From: an uncultured Acetatifactor sp.
GTDB taxonomy: Bacteria; Bacillota; Clostridia; Lachnospirales; Lachnospiraceae
Length of the DNA stretch: 51,853 nt
Reading direction: 5' to 3'
NCBI GenBank assembly: GCA_910587755.1
Contig: CAJUNZ010000007.1
Coordinates: forward strand, 1 to 51,853
Shown: one piece after another, positions 1-8,675 of the stretch
Numbering within the stretch: the first letter of the stretch is position 1
How the letters are laid out: the number at the start of each line of letters is the position of its first letter
The notes under the pieces: generated by a model
Database searches by the model: none
What the model was told of the DNA's origin: nothing
What the model saw: the letters and a program-made list of their open reading frames with translations, nothing else
Program-made: the position numbers and the translations under genes

Positions 1-70
1 GGGGTTCTCACCCACAATACACCGCACCCTTTGCTGGGCGCACTAAGCGCTTAATTTAAGGGGGCGGGCA

Positions 71-117
71 CTTTGTCCGGGACGCAGAGGTCGCAGGTTC
101 GAATCCTGTCGCATCGA
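71..117 (+). tRNA. 3' portion of a tRNA-Pro gene; 5' half absent (pseudo / attachment-site remnant)
   Basis: The anticodon arm, variable loop, T arm and 3' acceptor strand of a proline tRNA are readable: stem CTTTG (71-75), loop TCCGGGA (76-82, anticodon CGG), CGCAG (83-87), variable AGGTC, T stem GCAGG / loop TTCGAAT / CCTGT (93-109), acceptor CGCATCG and discriminator A117. The partner acceptor strand (CGATGCG) and a normal D arm are missing from positions 1-70, so no cloverleaf closes. The anticodon stem also has one mismatch and position 33 is C instead of U. A tRNA terminator follows directly, so this looks like the chromosomal 3' flank left beside an element integrated in the tRNA gene. 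It could also simply be a decayed tRNA. Confidence 0.6.
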
Positions 118-130
118 CTTTTTCTTACAG

Positions 131-162
131 ACATGGGCTTTTTACAAGCCCATGTTTTTTTT
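131..162 (+). terminator. Rho-independent terminator behind the tRNA fragment
   Basis: A perfect 10-bp inverted repeat, ACATGGGCTT / AAGCCCATGT, with a 5-nt loop is followed by a run of eight T. It starts 14 bases after the tRNA discriminator base. Confidence 0.85.
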
Positions 163-219
163 GGACAGAGAACAAATCCCTCAGCTGTACAGCCGGGGGG
201 ATTCATTCTCTGTCCAGTT

Positions 220-2418
220 TTATATTCCTGTCTTCTCCTTATAGAACATTTTCCGCAGCGTACAGATATCCCTGGGCAGTTTTTCCCTCTCCTCCACATC
301 GTGAAGTTTCCTGACCCAGGCATAGTACTCATTAGCCAGAGGCGTGGTTAGAACCGCAGTCCTGGTGATATAGCCCTTCCGTATGGCCTCATGGGACACA
401 CCCCGCAGCAGCTTCCAGAAATTATAGTAGAAAAGTTTAAGCTTGGTCATATAGCCTGCGCTGTCTTCCACCACAAATCCCTCTATTCTGCGGCCATGGT
501 ACTCATAGTCCTCCTGCAGAATGTCATAGTACCAGTCAAAAAACTCCTGCCATGTGGCAATCTCGAATGCCTTTTCCTTGGGACGCAGCCCGAATTGTCC
601 CGCCACCCGGCACATATGGTCATACTCATACTTCTCAAAATTCATCTCATTACGGACAATGTCCAGCAGATACAGCCCGCTCTGGGGATAGTCAATAATA
701 TGGGGATCGTGCTCCATGTCCACACACTCAAACACGAAGGACACATCTTTCTCCCTGACATATTCCTTCAGCCTCTCCTGGCCCTCCTCCCCCAGCTGCC
801 TCTGCAGCATCTCCTGGAACCACCTGGCGTACTGGCTGTCTATGGTGGACTTGCTGGCGGCAAAAAGCGCGTCCTCGTATTCGTTGTAGCTCACAATCCC
901 CAGGAAACCGTTCTCCTTCACATAGGCTGTCACAGGAAACTGCAGTTTGTGCTGCAGCATGTCAAATTTTGTCTCCGGCCGCTCGTTCACATTGAAAAAC
1001 TTGTCATAAGCCCTGGCGGCCACCTTCCCCTTAAGGGTGTCCAGATACAGCCCTCTGGCCTTGGTGGTCTGAGCATCCCAGACCTTGTCATAAAACGCTT
1101 TGTCGGTATAATTAAAGGAGGAAATATTTCCAAATTTCTTCTCCTGGATATATTTGTTGCCGCGCAGGGCGATAATGGTATCCCCAACCGAGCTGGCGAC
1201 CACGGACTGCTCCGTGCGCATTTCCGGCGTCTTAAACACTTCATTGGGAATTTCCACACAGTGAATCCCATCCTGATCCACCTGGACACAACGCAGACAG
1301 CCTCCGTACTCCACCTGCCCTTCCAGGTTGAACACCCTGTCGTTCACCATGACATCCAGCTGCTTCGTGTTCCTGTGCCCATGGATCTGATAACAGTTGT
1401 CGGGCGTGTTGTCAAAGAAAGCCTCCGCCATCCGCTCAAAGTCATTATAGTCCCCCACGCCCTTGATCATCTGCTCCGTGGCCACAAAGGACAGATTCTC
1501 CGGCAGGGTGCTCAGCCCTGCGTGGGTCACAAGGTAGATGTTCTCCCCATACCTGTAGTAGGCGCACTGACCGAACTTCCTGTACAGCTGCCGTATATCC
1601 TTTTTGCTGATCTTCGCCGCCTCCAGGGCAGGTCTTGTGACCAGCTCAAATTCCTTGGACCTTCCCACCCCGTCATTGGCCCAGTACCACAGCCATCTCT
1701 CATGATTTCCCTCAAGCAGGAGCACATTTTTCCTGTTCATAATGGAGAGCAGGAATTTCAGCACCTCCACATTCTCCAGGCCCCTGTCTATGTAATCTCC
1801 CACAAAGATATACATTTCATCGTCTTTTATGCCCCCGTTGTCCTTCAGATATTTCTGCAGGACAGTGTTGCACCCATGAATGTCGCCGATGTGATGAATC
1901 TTCCTGTAGGAAGATAAGTCAAACAGCCGGGTCCAGATGGTGTCCAGCTCATCCGGCCGGATCACCTTGATGCCGGAAGGAATCTGCTGGGTGGCAAACC
2001 GGGAATACATCCTCTCTATCACATCATCGGAAACCCTCTTCAGCTGCTCCCTGCCCCTATTCCTGCGCTTTGTCTCCTCCATGGGGACGTCCGTGAAATC
2101 CACACAGAAAATCCTGTACCGGTAAGTGCTGCACATCTCCTTGTATCGGTTCATCTCACTGGTCTTGGAATTGGTGGCGTCAATGACGGTAAAATCCCCT
2201 CTCTGCATTCTCAGCTCCAAAATGGTAAACAATGTCTTCCATACCACTCCGTCATTGGCCTGGCTGATACCCACCGTGCCGTCCACCAGCATAAGAGGAC
2301 TCTGGCATAAAAGTCTAATGTCATCGGCCGAAAGGGCATAGGGCTTCAGACCATTTTTCTCAATCCAGGTGGATTTTCCGCACCCGGGAGCTCCTCTCAT
2401 CAAAAGCAAAATCCTCAT
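220..2418 (-). CDS. Polynucleotide kinase-phosphatase-ligase, Pnkp-type RNA repair enzyme
   Basis: This 732-residue protein joins three activities for healing and sealing cleaved RNA. The N-terminal kinase has a P-loop GAPGCGKST (9-17). The central metallophosphoesterase shows GDIHG (178-182), GDYIDRG (207-213), GNHE (237-240) and HGH (346-348). The C-terminal domain reads as an RNA ligase-type nucleotidyltransferase: KENG (501-504) fits the lysine-adenylation motif, FVFECVD (561-567) and EGFVVED (646-652) fit motifs III/IIIa and IV, and KLK (659-661) fits motif V. The order matches bacterial Pnkp, usually about 850 residues, so this is a compact version. In characterised systems the ligase half is switched on by the methyltransferase Hen1; no Hen1 gene is visible here. 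The start has a good AAGGAGGGG site. It follows the O-antigen ligase-like gene by 24 nt and is likely co-transcribed. Confidence 0.88.
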   Translation of the reverse strand: MRILLLMRGAPGCGKSTWIEKNGLKPYALSADDIRLLCQSPLMLVDGTVGISQANDGVVWKTLFTILELRMQRGDFTVIDATNSKTSEMNRYKEMCSTYRYRIFCVDFTDVPMEETKRRNRGREQLKRVSDDVIERMYSRFATQQIPSGIKVIRPDELDTIWTRLFDLSSYRKIHHIGDIHGCNTVLQKYLKDNGGIKDDEMYIFVGDYIDRGLENVEVLKFLLSIMNRKNVLLLEGNHERWLWYWANDGVGRSKEFELVTRPALEAAKISKKDIRQLYRKFGQCAYYRYGENIYLVTHAGLSTLPENLSFVATEQMIKGVGDYNDFERMAEAFFDNTPDNCYQIHGHRNTKQLDVMVNDRVFNLEGQVEYGGCLRCVQVDQDGIHCVEIPNEVFKTPEMRTEQSVVASSVGDTIIALRGNKYIQEKKFGNISSFNYTDKAFYDKVWDAQTTKARGLYLDTLKGKVAARAYDKFFNVNERPETKFDMLQHKLQFPVTAYVKENGFLGIVSYNEYEDALFAASKSTIDSQYARWFQEMLQRQLGEEGQERLKEYVREKDVSFVFECVDMEHDPHIIDYPQSGLYLLDIVRNEMNFEKYEYDHMCRVAGQFGLRPKEKAFEIATWQEFFDWYYDILQEDYEYHGRRIEGFVVEDSAGYMTKLKLFYYNFWKLLRGVSHEAIRKGYITRTAVLTTPLANEYYAWVRKLHDVEEREKLPRDICTLRKMFYKEKTGI

Positions 2419-2442
2419 CTCAACCCCTCCTTGATCCTAATC

Positions 2443-4101
2443 CTACTCCCCTGCCGGCTCTTCCTGCTTTCTCAAAAACGCCCTGCCCATACCCAGCAGG
2501 AGGAACATTGTGGTCACATTCATTATCTGTTCAAAACTGAAGATATTGTTCACTGTGTACGCCAGAACGCTGAGTCCGCAGGCACAGGCAATCAGGTTCA
2601 GACTCCTTTTCCTGAGAAATGTCACCACGGCGGACACGATCAGCCCGGCAAACCCTGCCAGTCCCAGAATGCCCATGTCCACCAGAATGGTCAGCCACTC
2701 GTTATGTACATTGGTCAGACGGCTCTCCCCGAAATTGCGCTTCAGCATCTCCACCAACTCCGGGCTGCCGTCCGTATAGATATATGCGGCCATGGCATCC
2801 GGCCCCACCCCCACAAGTTTGTGGCCCGGATTCTGCTCCTGGAAGCACTGTACGCCCGCTTTCCAGGTAGCCCCCCGGTTGCTTCCCCAGGAATCGGTGA
2901 AGGTAAAGAATGGATTCTCCGACAGCGTTCCCAGGCTTCCCGGGTGGAGCGTGTTCACCACAATCCCCGCCACCACGGCCGCCACGGCACAGGACACCGC
3001 CGCTCCCGCCAGAACCGCCAGGATCTGAAAAGGTTTTTTCTTATAGATGCCTTTCTTCACCAGAAAACCGGTCAGCACCAGGAAAGCCAGGGACACCCCT
3101 GCCATAATATAGGGCAGTTTTCCTGAGATCATAATATCCATGTAGGAATCCCGGAAGTTCATTTTCTCCGGATTCATACGGTCAAATGCCATGGTAAAAA
3201 GGCAGGCCGCAGATAACAGCAGAGCATTTACCCAGAACCAGAACATTCTCTGTCCGTCCCCGGGGGACAGACAAAACATTACCAGCAGGGCCACTCCCAG
3301 AGTTGCTATGCCGCCGGCGCTGCCCTGCGTTACCAGAGTGGCATACCCCACAAACACATACACCATCAGCAGCGCCTTCTGCCACCATTTTTTCCCGCCT
3401 CCCTGCCACAGGAACGCCACCCCGGCAAAGAATATGGTGGTGACATACCCACAGTACCAGTTGATATTTCCTATGGTGGAGATAAAGCCGGGACTGCTCA
3501 GGGGCATGTCTATGGGATAAATGCTGAACCGGTTCAGGTACCCCAGCAAAAATACCACCCAGGAAGCCCCCAGGCCTATGAAGAAAAAGCTCTTCCTGGG
3601 CTTCCAGAACCAGGTGATGAGAAAATAGCAGGACAGCAGGATCATCTGGGTCTTAAACCCCATATACCAGCCGCCTGCCCCCCATGAGGCCTCTTCTTTA
3701 TAGTTGGTAAAGAGATAGGACAGAATTACCATCACGCTGTACCATATGGCAAACAGATCCATCAGCCGGACTTTGCTCCGGATGTATGTTCGGAGCTCTT
3801 TCCCTTTCAGCAGCGGCTTCCAGGTGTAATTTTTCCTGTAATACAGTATGGCGGATGTGACCCCGTATATTACCAGCACCGGCACCAGCACCTTCAGCAG
3901 CGTCATACAGTTTTTGCTGAAGAAATTGGTCTTCCGGGTTGCAATATAGGTATACCCCTCCTGGAAATAAAAAGGCAGCCCCACCAGCACCAGAATCATA
4001 TAGAGGCAAAGCAGGCCGTCTATAAACGAGCGCATCCACCCGTGAAAGGTCTCTGCTACGGTCTCCGCTCCCTTCCTGTTTCCAATGGTATTGTTCGGCA
4101 T
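2443..4101 (-). CDS. O-antigen ligase / Wzy-like polytopic membrane protein
   Basis: About 552 residues and at least ten hydrophobic segments. The C-terminal third carries a large extracytoplasmic loop with GVGPDAMAAYIY and then VHNEWLTILVDMGILGLAG, the HNxWL signature of the O-antigen ligase/polymerase (Wzy_C) family, which moves or polymerises lipid-linked glycans at the outer face of the membrane. The substrate cannot be read from the sequence; no glycosyltransferase cluster lies next to it. I prefer the ATG at 4101 because GGAGG sits 8-9 nt upstream of it, whereas it abuts the ATG at 4110. The gene heads a probable two-gene unit with the RNA-repair gene downstream. Confidence 0.8.
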   Translation of the reverse strand: MPNNTIGNRKGAETVAETFHGWMRSFIDGLLCLYMILVLVGLPFYFQEGYTYIATRKTNFFSKNCMTLLKVLVPVLVIYGVTSAILYYRKNYTWKPLLKGKELRTYIRSKVRLMDLFAIWYSVMVILSYLFTNYKEEASWGAGGWYMGFKTQMILLSCYFLITWFWKPRKSFFFIGLGASWVVFLLGYLNRFSIYPIDMPLSSPGFISTIGNINWYCGYVTTIFFAGVAFLWQGGGKKWWQKALLMVYVFVGYATLVTQGSAGGIATLGVALLVMFCLSPGDGQRMFWFWVNALLLSAACLFTMAFDRMNPEKMNFRDSYMDIMISGKLPYIMAGVSLAFLVLTGFLVKKGIYKKKPFQILAVLAGAAVSCAVAAVVAGIVVNTLHPGSLGTLSENPFFTFTDSWGSNRGATWKAGVQCFQEQNPGHKLVGVGPDAMAAYIYTDGSPELVEMLKRNFGESRLTNVHNEWLTILVDMGILGLAGFAGLIVSAVVTFLRKRSLNLIACACGLSVLAYTVNNIFSFEQIMNVTTMFLLLGMGRAFLRKQEEPAGE

Positions 4102-4219
4102 TTGCTCCATCCTCCGTGAATTCTCATTTTACACTCCTTTTATCATATACCATCTGAATACCTCCGTCAAATGGTTTTGGCCGGAAATTATGCCGGGGAC
4201 CACAGGGCTTTCTGCCGCC

Positions 4220-5302
4220 TCAGCACTTCTGAACGCCTCCGCTGTGCTTTCTGCCGCACTGCCGGATGCCTCCGCCCTCCAGGCTCAGAATGGTCTGATA
4301 GATCATCACAAACCCCAGGGGACCGCCGATAATCCCCCACAATCCGAAAAGCTGAATTCCCCCATAGATGGACAGCAGAATGGCAATGGGGGAGACGCCG
4401 ATGCGTTTTCCGATAAGCTTGGGCTCCAGCAGCTCTCGAATAAAAATGCAGGCCGCGTACAGCAGCAGACAGACCACGCCCCTCACATAGCTCCCGCAGA
4501 AAAACTGCTGCACTGCCAGGGGCACCAGCACCACCCCTGTGCCGATAAAGGGCAGCGCGTCCAGAACCCCCGCCAGAATTCCCCAGAGCACTCCCTGCGA
4601 TATGCCGCTCACCGCCAGCACCGCCGCCGCCAGAACGCCTATGACACTCATTATAATAAACTGTGCCTTCACAAAAGTGGCGATATAGCGGATGATTCCG
4701 CAGATAATCTCCAGGTAGACATAGCATTCCTCCCGGTTCAGCAGTCTGTTCATAATATCGTCATAATCCTTGGCCAGCAGTACCGTGGAGATGAGAAATG
4801 TCACCAGAAATCCCCCAAACCCCGCCAGAACCTTCACATACTCCAGGGATTGGCTCACCATCCCCGGCAGAAGTTTCAGCTGAAAATAGTCTATACCCTC
4901 CTGTATCCGGGAGAGAAGCAGTTCTTCCAGGTACTGACTGTCCATTCTCAGCCACCTGCCCACCACGGCGCAGGTCTCCTTCACAAATCGGCTCAGATCC
5001 TCCTCCAGGGAGTCCAGGTTCTCCACCCAGTCCGGCAGGCTCCCCACAATCCAGGAAAAAAGCACCCACAAAAGCACCGCCAGAAACCCCACCGCCAGAA
5101 GCAGCAGGAGCACAGCCCCCACCTGCCTGTGAACCTTCAGCCTGCGCTGCATCTTCTGGAGGAGGGGGCCGAAAATCGTCACAAACAGCATGGCCGTCAA
5201 CACCGGCGCTGTCAGCGGCACAATGACCTTCAGAAAAAAATAAACTGCCCCCGTCACCAGGAGCAGTACCGCCAGTTTGTTATTTTTGATCTTTTCTGTC
5301 AT
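4220..5302 (-). CDS. AI-2E family transporter (permease)
   Basis: A 360-residue polytopic membrane protein with the AI-2E/PerM family layout: two N-terminal membrane spans, a soluble loop rich in acidic residues (about 100-170), then a C-terminal membrane block with DALPFIGTGVVLVP and GLWGIIGGPLGFVMIYQ. Members export small solutes or act as Na+/H+ antiporters; the name does not prove autoinducer transport. ATG 5302 is chosen over an in-frame GTG at 5323. The gene lies 49 nt downstream of the pseudouridine synthase on the same strand and may share its transcript. Confidence 0.85.
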   Translation of the reverse strand: MTEKIKNNKLAVLLLVTGAVYFFLKVIVPLTAPVLTAMLFVTIFGPLLQKMQRRLKVHRQVGAVLLLLLAVGFLAVLLWVLFSWIVGSLPDWVENLDSLEEDLSRFVKETCAVVGRWLRMDSQYLEELLLSRIQEGIDYFQLKLLPGMVSQSLEYVKVLAGFGGFLVTFLISTVLLAKDYDDIMNRLLNREECYVYLEIICGIIRYIATFVKAQFIIMSVIGVLAAAVLAVSGISQGVLWGILAGVLDALPFIGTGVVLVPLAVQQFFCGSYVRGVVCLLLYAACIFIRELLEPKLIGKRIGVSPIAILLSIYGGIQLFGLWGIIGGPLGFVMIYQTILSLEGGGIRQCGRKHSGGVQKC

Positions 5303-5351
5303 ACCATCCCCAACCCTCTGCACTTGGATTTTACTGTTAGTATGGCAGATT

Positions 5352-6164
5352 TTATGAAAAAATATTCCCGAAAAACTCCCTGAAGGCTCCGCCCCTGGGT
5401 TCTATGTGAAAATCCATCTGCCTGCCCTCCACAGGATGGGCAAACTCCAGACTGTGGGCGCAGAGGGCCACATTCCCCACCCTGGCCCCCAAAGCGCAGG
5501 ATTCCTCACTGCCGTATTTTCTGTCCCCCAGAAGGGGCAGCCCGGCGTGAGCCATCTGTGCCCGTATCTGATGGAAACGCCCTGTGAGAAGATAGATTTC
5601 CGCCAGAATCACGGCCTTTTCGGAGGATACCGATTTCAGGGACGACGCTGTCAGGCCGGCAGCCGCCGAACCTCCTGGAAGCTCCCTGGAGAACACTTCC
5701 TCCAGGGACCGGGTTCCCAGGATCCTGTACCGGAGCACCGCCTTTTTGGCCCCGGACTGCTGCTCCGCCACCACTGCCCTGTTATCCCTGCTCTTGAGAA
5801 GATAGTCCACAAGCTCCCCCTCCGGGGCGGGCGGCGTCCCCCAGGCAGCGGCATAGTAACATTTGTGAAGCATACCGCTGCCGCCGGTTTTCTGCAGCTG
5901 TGCCGTCAGAGATGCAGCGGCTTTCCTGTTCTTTGCAAACACAAGCAGTCCCTCCACAGGCTGATCCAGCCGGTGGACCACCCCCACATAAGGCTCCTCC
6001 CCTGCTCTGTCGGAGGCTGTTTTTCCCTTATTGCTCCGATGCAGGTAATTTTTCAGTTCGCCCACCACATCCTGTTCCCCTGCCCGGGCCGTCTGTGTGG
6101 CAAGCCCCCCGGGCTTATATACCACCAGCACATGGCTGTCCTCATAGATAATCTCTGTTCTCAT
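5352..6164 (-). CDS. RluA-family pseudouridine synthase
   Basis: 270 residues. The catalytic motif is HRLDQPVEGLLVFAKN, with the HRLD aspartate at residue 67. The family isomerises specific uridines in rRNA or tRNA to pseudouridine. The usual HRLDxxTSG is here HRLDQPVEG, a variation that leaves the catalytic Asp intact. No S4 domain precedes the catalytic domain, as in RluA rather than RluC/D, so the target site cannot be assigned. It lies between the rRNA methyltransferase and the AI-2E permease on the same strand. Confidence 0.88.
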   Translation of the reverse strand: MRTEIIYEDSHVLVVYKPGGLATQTARAGEQDVVGELKNYLHRSNKGKTASDRAGEEPYVGVVHRLDQPVEGLLVFAKNRKAAASLTAQLQKTGGSGMLHKCYYAAAWGTPPAPEGELVDYLLKSRDNRAVVAEQQSGAKKAVLRYRILGTRSLEEVFSRELPGGSAAAGLTASSLKSVSSEKAVILAEIYLLTGRFHQIRAQMAHAGLPLLGDRKYGSEESCALGARVGNVALCAHSLEFAHPVEGRQMDFHIEPRGGAFREFFGNIFS

Positions 6165-6249
6165 ATCCCCTCACGCCGCTTCTTCCCAGTATTCTGCCGG
6201 GCCCTGGATCTGCTCCCAAACCCCTTCCCTCAGAGGCCCCTTTTCAGCC

Positions 6250-7869
6250 TCACGGCGTGAAACTGCCCCACGCAGTCCGCAGTCCCCTGGGATAATGGTT
6301 TTTCATAATTCCCCCGGCTAGTTTTCCCCAGCCCAGGCCAAAGCCGTCCACACAGACCAGATACCATCCGCCCTCCCCCTCTGCGGGAAAAGTCTGCCCT
6401 TCCAGATAGGCATACGCTCCCCTTTCGCCGGATGCCAGGTTCCACACATGGGAGACCGCCTCCGGATCCAGCGCCATAGCCAGGGAATGGGAGGGCTCGA
6501 AACGGTTCTTTTTCAGCTCCCCCACATGCAGGCCCGGCCGCAGCACTTTCAGCCCCTGAAGGGAAGGCATCTGCCCGGAAACCAGATAGACCTGTCCGCC
6601 GGAATTGACAAAGTAAAAACTCTCGTCCACTCCCAGCGCCGCTGCGAATTTCTCCAGACTGCCCTGCCCCAGAAGTTCCTCCGCAAAATCCACCAGCAGG
6701 CCCAGATCCTTTTCTGCGGAATCTTTCCCACGGGTTCGAGAATTTTTCCCACGGACGCCGGAGGCTTTTTCCGCACCCTGCAGGCTGCCGTACAACGCTC
6801 CTCTGGCCTGCTGCCCCAGAGGAAATCTCCCCTCCCTGGCCAGCACCGCCGCGAAATGCCCTTCTCCCCTGAGCCGATGGGGCCACAGGCGCAGCGTCTG
6901 CACCAGGCCGGGAGCCGGATCCTCCAGAAAGTCCGGCCTGCCATCACAGCCTGCCAGGCCCAGGGCTTCTTTCTCCGCCTCCGTGGAAAGCACTTGAAAG
7001 TCCCCGTGCCTTCCCAGGAAACGGCTTACGCTTCCCTCGTTCTCCTCCGGGGAAAAGGTACAGGTGGAATACACAAGCCTTCCCCCAGGCCGCAGCATCC
7101 TGGCGGCGCAGTCCAGGATCCGGTCCTGCCTCTCTGCACAGAGGACAACATTCTCCTGGCTCCACTCCTGGCAGGCTGCTTCATTTTTGCGGAACATTCC
7201 CTCCCCGGAACAGGGGGCATCCACCAAAATCCTGTCAAAATACCCCCCAAAGCGCTCTGCAAGACGCTCCGGCTCCTCATTGGCCACGCAGGCATTGCCG
7301 ATTCCCATGCGCTCCATGTTCTCCGCCAGAATTTTTGCCCTCGCCGGATGTATCTCGTTGCAGAGCAGCAGCCCCCTGCCCTGGAGCTGCGCCCCTATCT
7401 GAGCGCTCTTGCCCCCAGGAGCCCCGCACAGATCCAGCACGCGATCCCCGGGCTGCACCCCCAGCAGGCCCACGGGCGCCATGGCGCTGGGCTCCTGGAT
7501 ATAGTAAAGCCCTGCCTGATGGTAAGGATGCCTCCCTGGACGGCAGGAAGCCCCATAATAGAAGCCCCCTTCCGCCCAGGGAACCGGCTCCAAACCCGGA
7601 AAGGCGGCAGCAACCACACTGGCTGCCCCCGCCCCTTTTAGACTGCGCTTCCGGGGATTTACCTTCAGGGCCAGGTGCCGCTCCTGCCCCAGACTCTCCA
7701 GAAACGCCCCGTATTCCTCTCCCAAAAGCCGCTCCATTTTCTCCAAAAATGCCTCCGGCAGCGCGGCTCCTTCCCTGTCTTCCTCCATCCTGTCAAGCCA
7801 TCCTTTTCTTCTGAGTCTTCTTCCCAGCTGCTGTATCTGCTTTTGCCTTGCTTTGGCTTTGGCATACAT
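6250..7869 (-). CDS. RsmF/NOL1-NOP2-Sun family rRNA m5C methyltransferase
   Basis: 539 residues. SAM-binding DLCGAPGGKS (146-155), motif IV DAPCSGEGMFRK with Cys220, and motif VI YSTCTF with Cys270 are all present; the two cysteines are the nucleophile and release residues of m5C RNA methyltransferases. The C-terminal part (from about 310) matches the RsmF-type extension with a PUA-like end that helps bind rRNA. The first 27 residues are basic and unlike the usual family start; an internal ATG at 7788 would begin closer to the conserved LPEAFLEKM, so the start is uncertain. It is 20 nt downstream of the response regulator and probably co-transcribed. Confidence 0.87.
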   Translation of the reverse strand: MYAKAKARQKQIQQLGRRLRRKGWLDRMEEDREGAALPEAFLEKMERLLGEEYGAFLESLGQERHLALKVNPRKRSLKGAGAASVVAAAFPGLEPVPWAEGGFYYGASCRPGRHPYHQAGLYYIQEPSAMAPVGLLGVQPGDRVLDLCGAPGGKSAQIGAQLQGRGLLLCNEIHPARAKILAENMERMGIGNACVANEEPERLAERFGGYFDRILVDAPCSGEGMFRKNEAACQEWSQENVVLCAERQDRILDCAARMLRPGGRLVYSTCTFSPEENEGSVSRFLGRHGDFQVLSTEAEKEALGLAGCDGRPDFLEDPAPGLVQTLRLWPHRLRGEGHFAAVLAREGRFPLGQQARGALYGSLQGAEKASGVRGKNSRTRGKDSAEKDLGLLVDFAEELLGQGSLEKFAAALGVDESFYFVNSGGQVYLVSGQMPSLQGLKVLRPGLHVGELKKNRFEPSHSLAMALDPEAVSHVWNLASGERGAYAYLEGQTFPAEGEGGWYLVCVDGFGLGWGKLAGGIMKNHYPRGLRTAWGSFTP

Positions 7870-7889
7870 TTATCTTGTTTTGCCTTGCC

Positions 7890-8582
7890 CTACACTTTAA
7901 AGCGGTATCCCACTCCCCAGATGGTCTCAATATACTGGGGCTTGGCGGTATCCGGCTCAATCTTCTCCCGGATCTTCTTGATATGCACCGTCACGGTGGC
8001 AATGTCCCCGATGGAATCCATATCCCAGATCTCCCGGAACAGCTCCTCCTTGGTGAACACATGATTGGGATTCTCCGCCAGGAAAGTGAGCAGGTCAAAC
8101 TCCTTGGTGGTAAAAGTCCTCTCCTCACCGTTGATATACACACGTCTTGCCGTCTTGTCAATGCGTATGCCGCGGATCTCCACAATATCGTTCTGAGGCT
8201 TCTGGTTGGTGCCCACCAGACGCTCATACCTGGCCATATGGGCCTTTACCCTGGCCACAAGCTCGCTGGGGCTGAAAGGTTTCGTCATATAGTCGTCCGC
8301 CCCCAGGCCCAGGCCCCTGATCTTGTCTATGTCGTCCTTCTTGGCCGACACCATTAAAATAGGAATATTTTTCTCCTCCCGAATCTTCCGGCAGACCTCA
8401 AAACCATCCATGCCGGGCAGCATCAGATCCAGAACCACCAGGTTATACTCCCCTTCCAAAGCCATGGTCAGACCCCCGTCCCCGGTGTTGCAGATGTCCA
8501 CCTGAAAATCACTCAGCTCCAGATAATCCTTCTCCAGGTCTGCAATTGCAACCTCATCCTCAATAATCAAAATCCTGCTCAT
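7890..8582 (-). CDS. OmpR/PhoB-family response regulator (VanR-like)
   Basis: 230 residues: receiver domain with acidic pocket EDE (8-10), phospho-acceptor Asp52 in VVLDLMLPG and switch lysine in TKPF, then a winged-helix DNA-binding domain ending in ETIWGVGYRF. I start it at ATG 8582, behind AGGCAGG, rather than at the upstream TTG 8612. It is encoded downstream of its probable sensor kinase. The pair is divergent from a VanG-type ligase and racemase, so control of those genes is a reasonable inference, but the receiver itself is a common type and does not prove it. Confidence 0.88.
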   Translation of the reverse strand: MSRILIIEDEVAIADLEKDYLELSDFQVDICNTGDGGLTMALEGEYNLVVLDLMLPGMDGFEVCRKIREEKNIPILMVSAKKDDIDKIRGLGLGADDYMTKPFSPSELVARVKAHMARYERLVGTNQKPQNDIVEIRGIRIDKTARRVYINGEERTFTTKEFDLLTFLAENPNHVFTKEELFREIWDMDSIGDIATVTVHIKKIREKIEPDTAKPQYIETIWGVGYRFKV

Positions 8583-8675
8583 CTCAATGAACCTGCCTTT
8601 CTTTATTTCCAACAGACCTCCCTGTCCATTCGGGATATGTCTGAATCATGTTCCCAAAACCTGTTTTCAAGGGCC

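Noticed and set aside
1..117. Complete tRNA-Pro gene
   Set aside because: No sequence in 1-70 pairs with the acceptor strand 110-116 or forms a D arm in the right place.
391..1917. Long plus-strand reading frame of 508 codons opposite the RNA-repair gene
   Set aside because: It is the antisense shadow of a protein with full catalytic motifs; no ribosome site and no recognisable domain.
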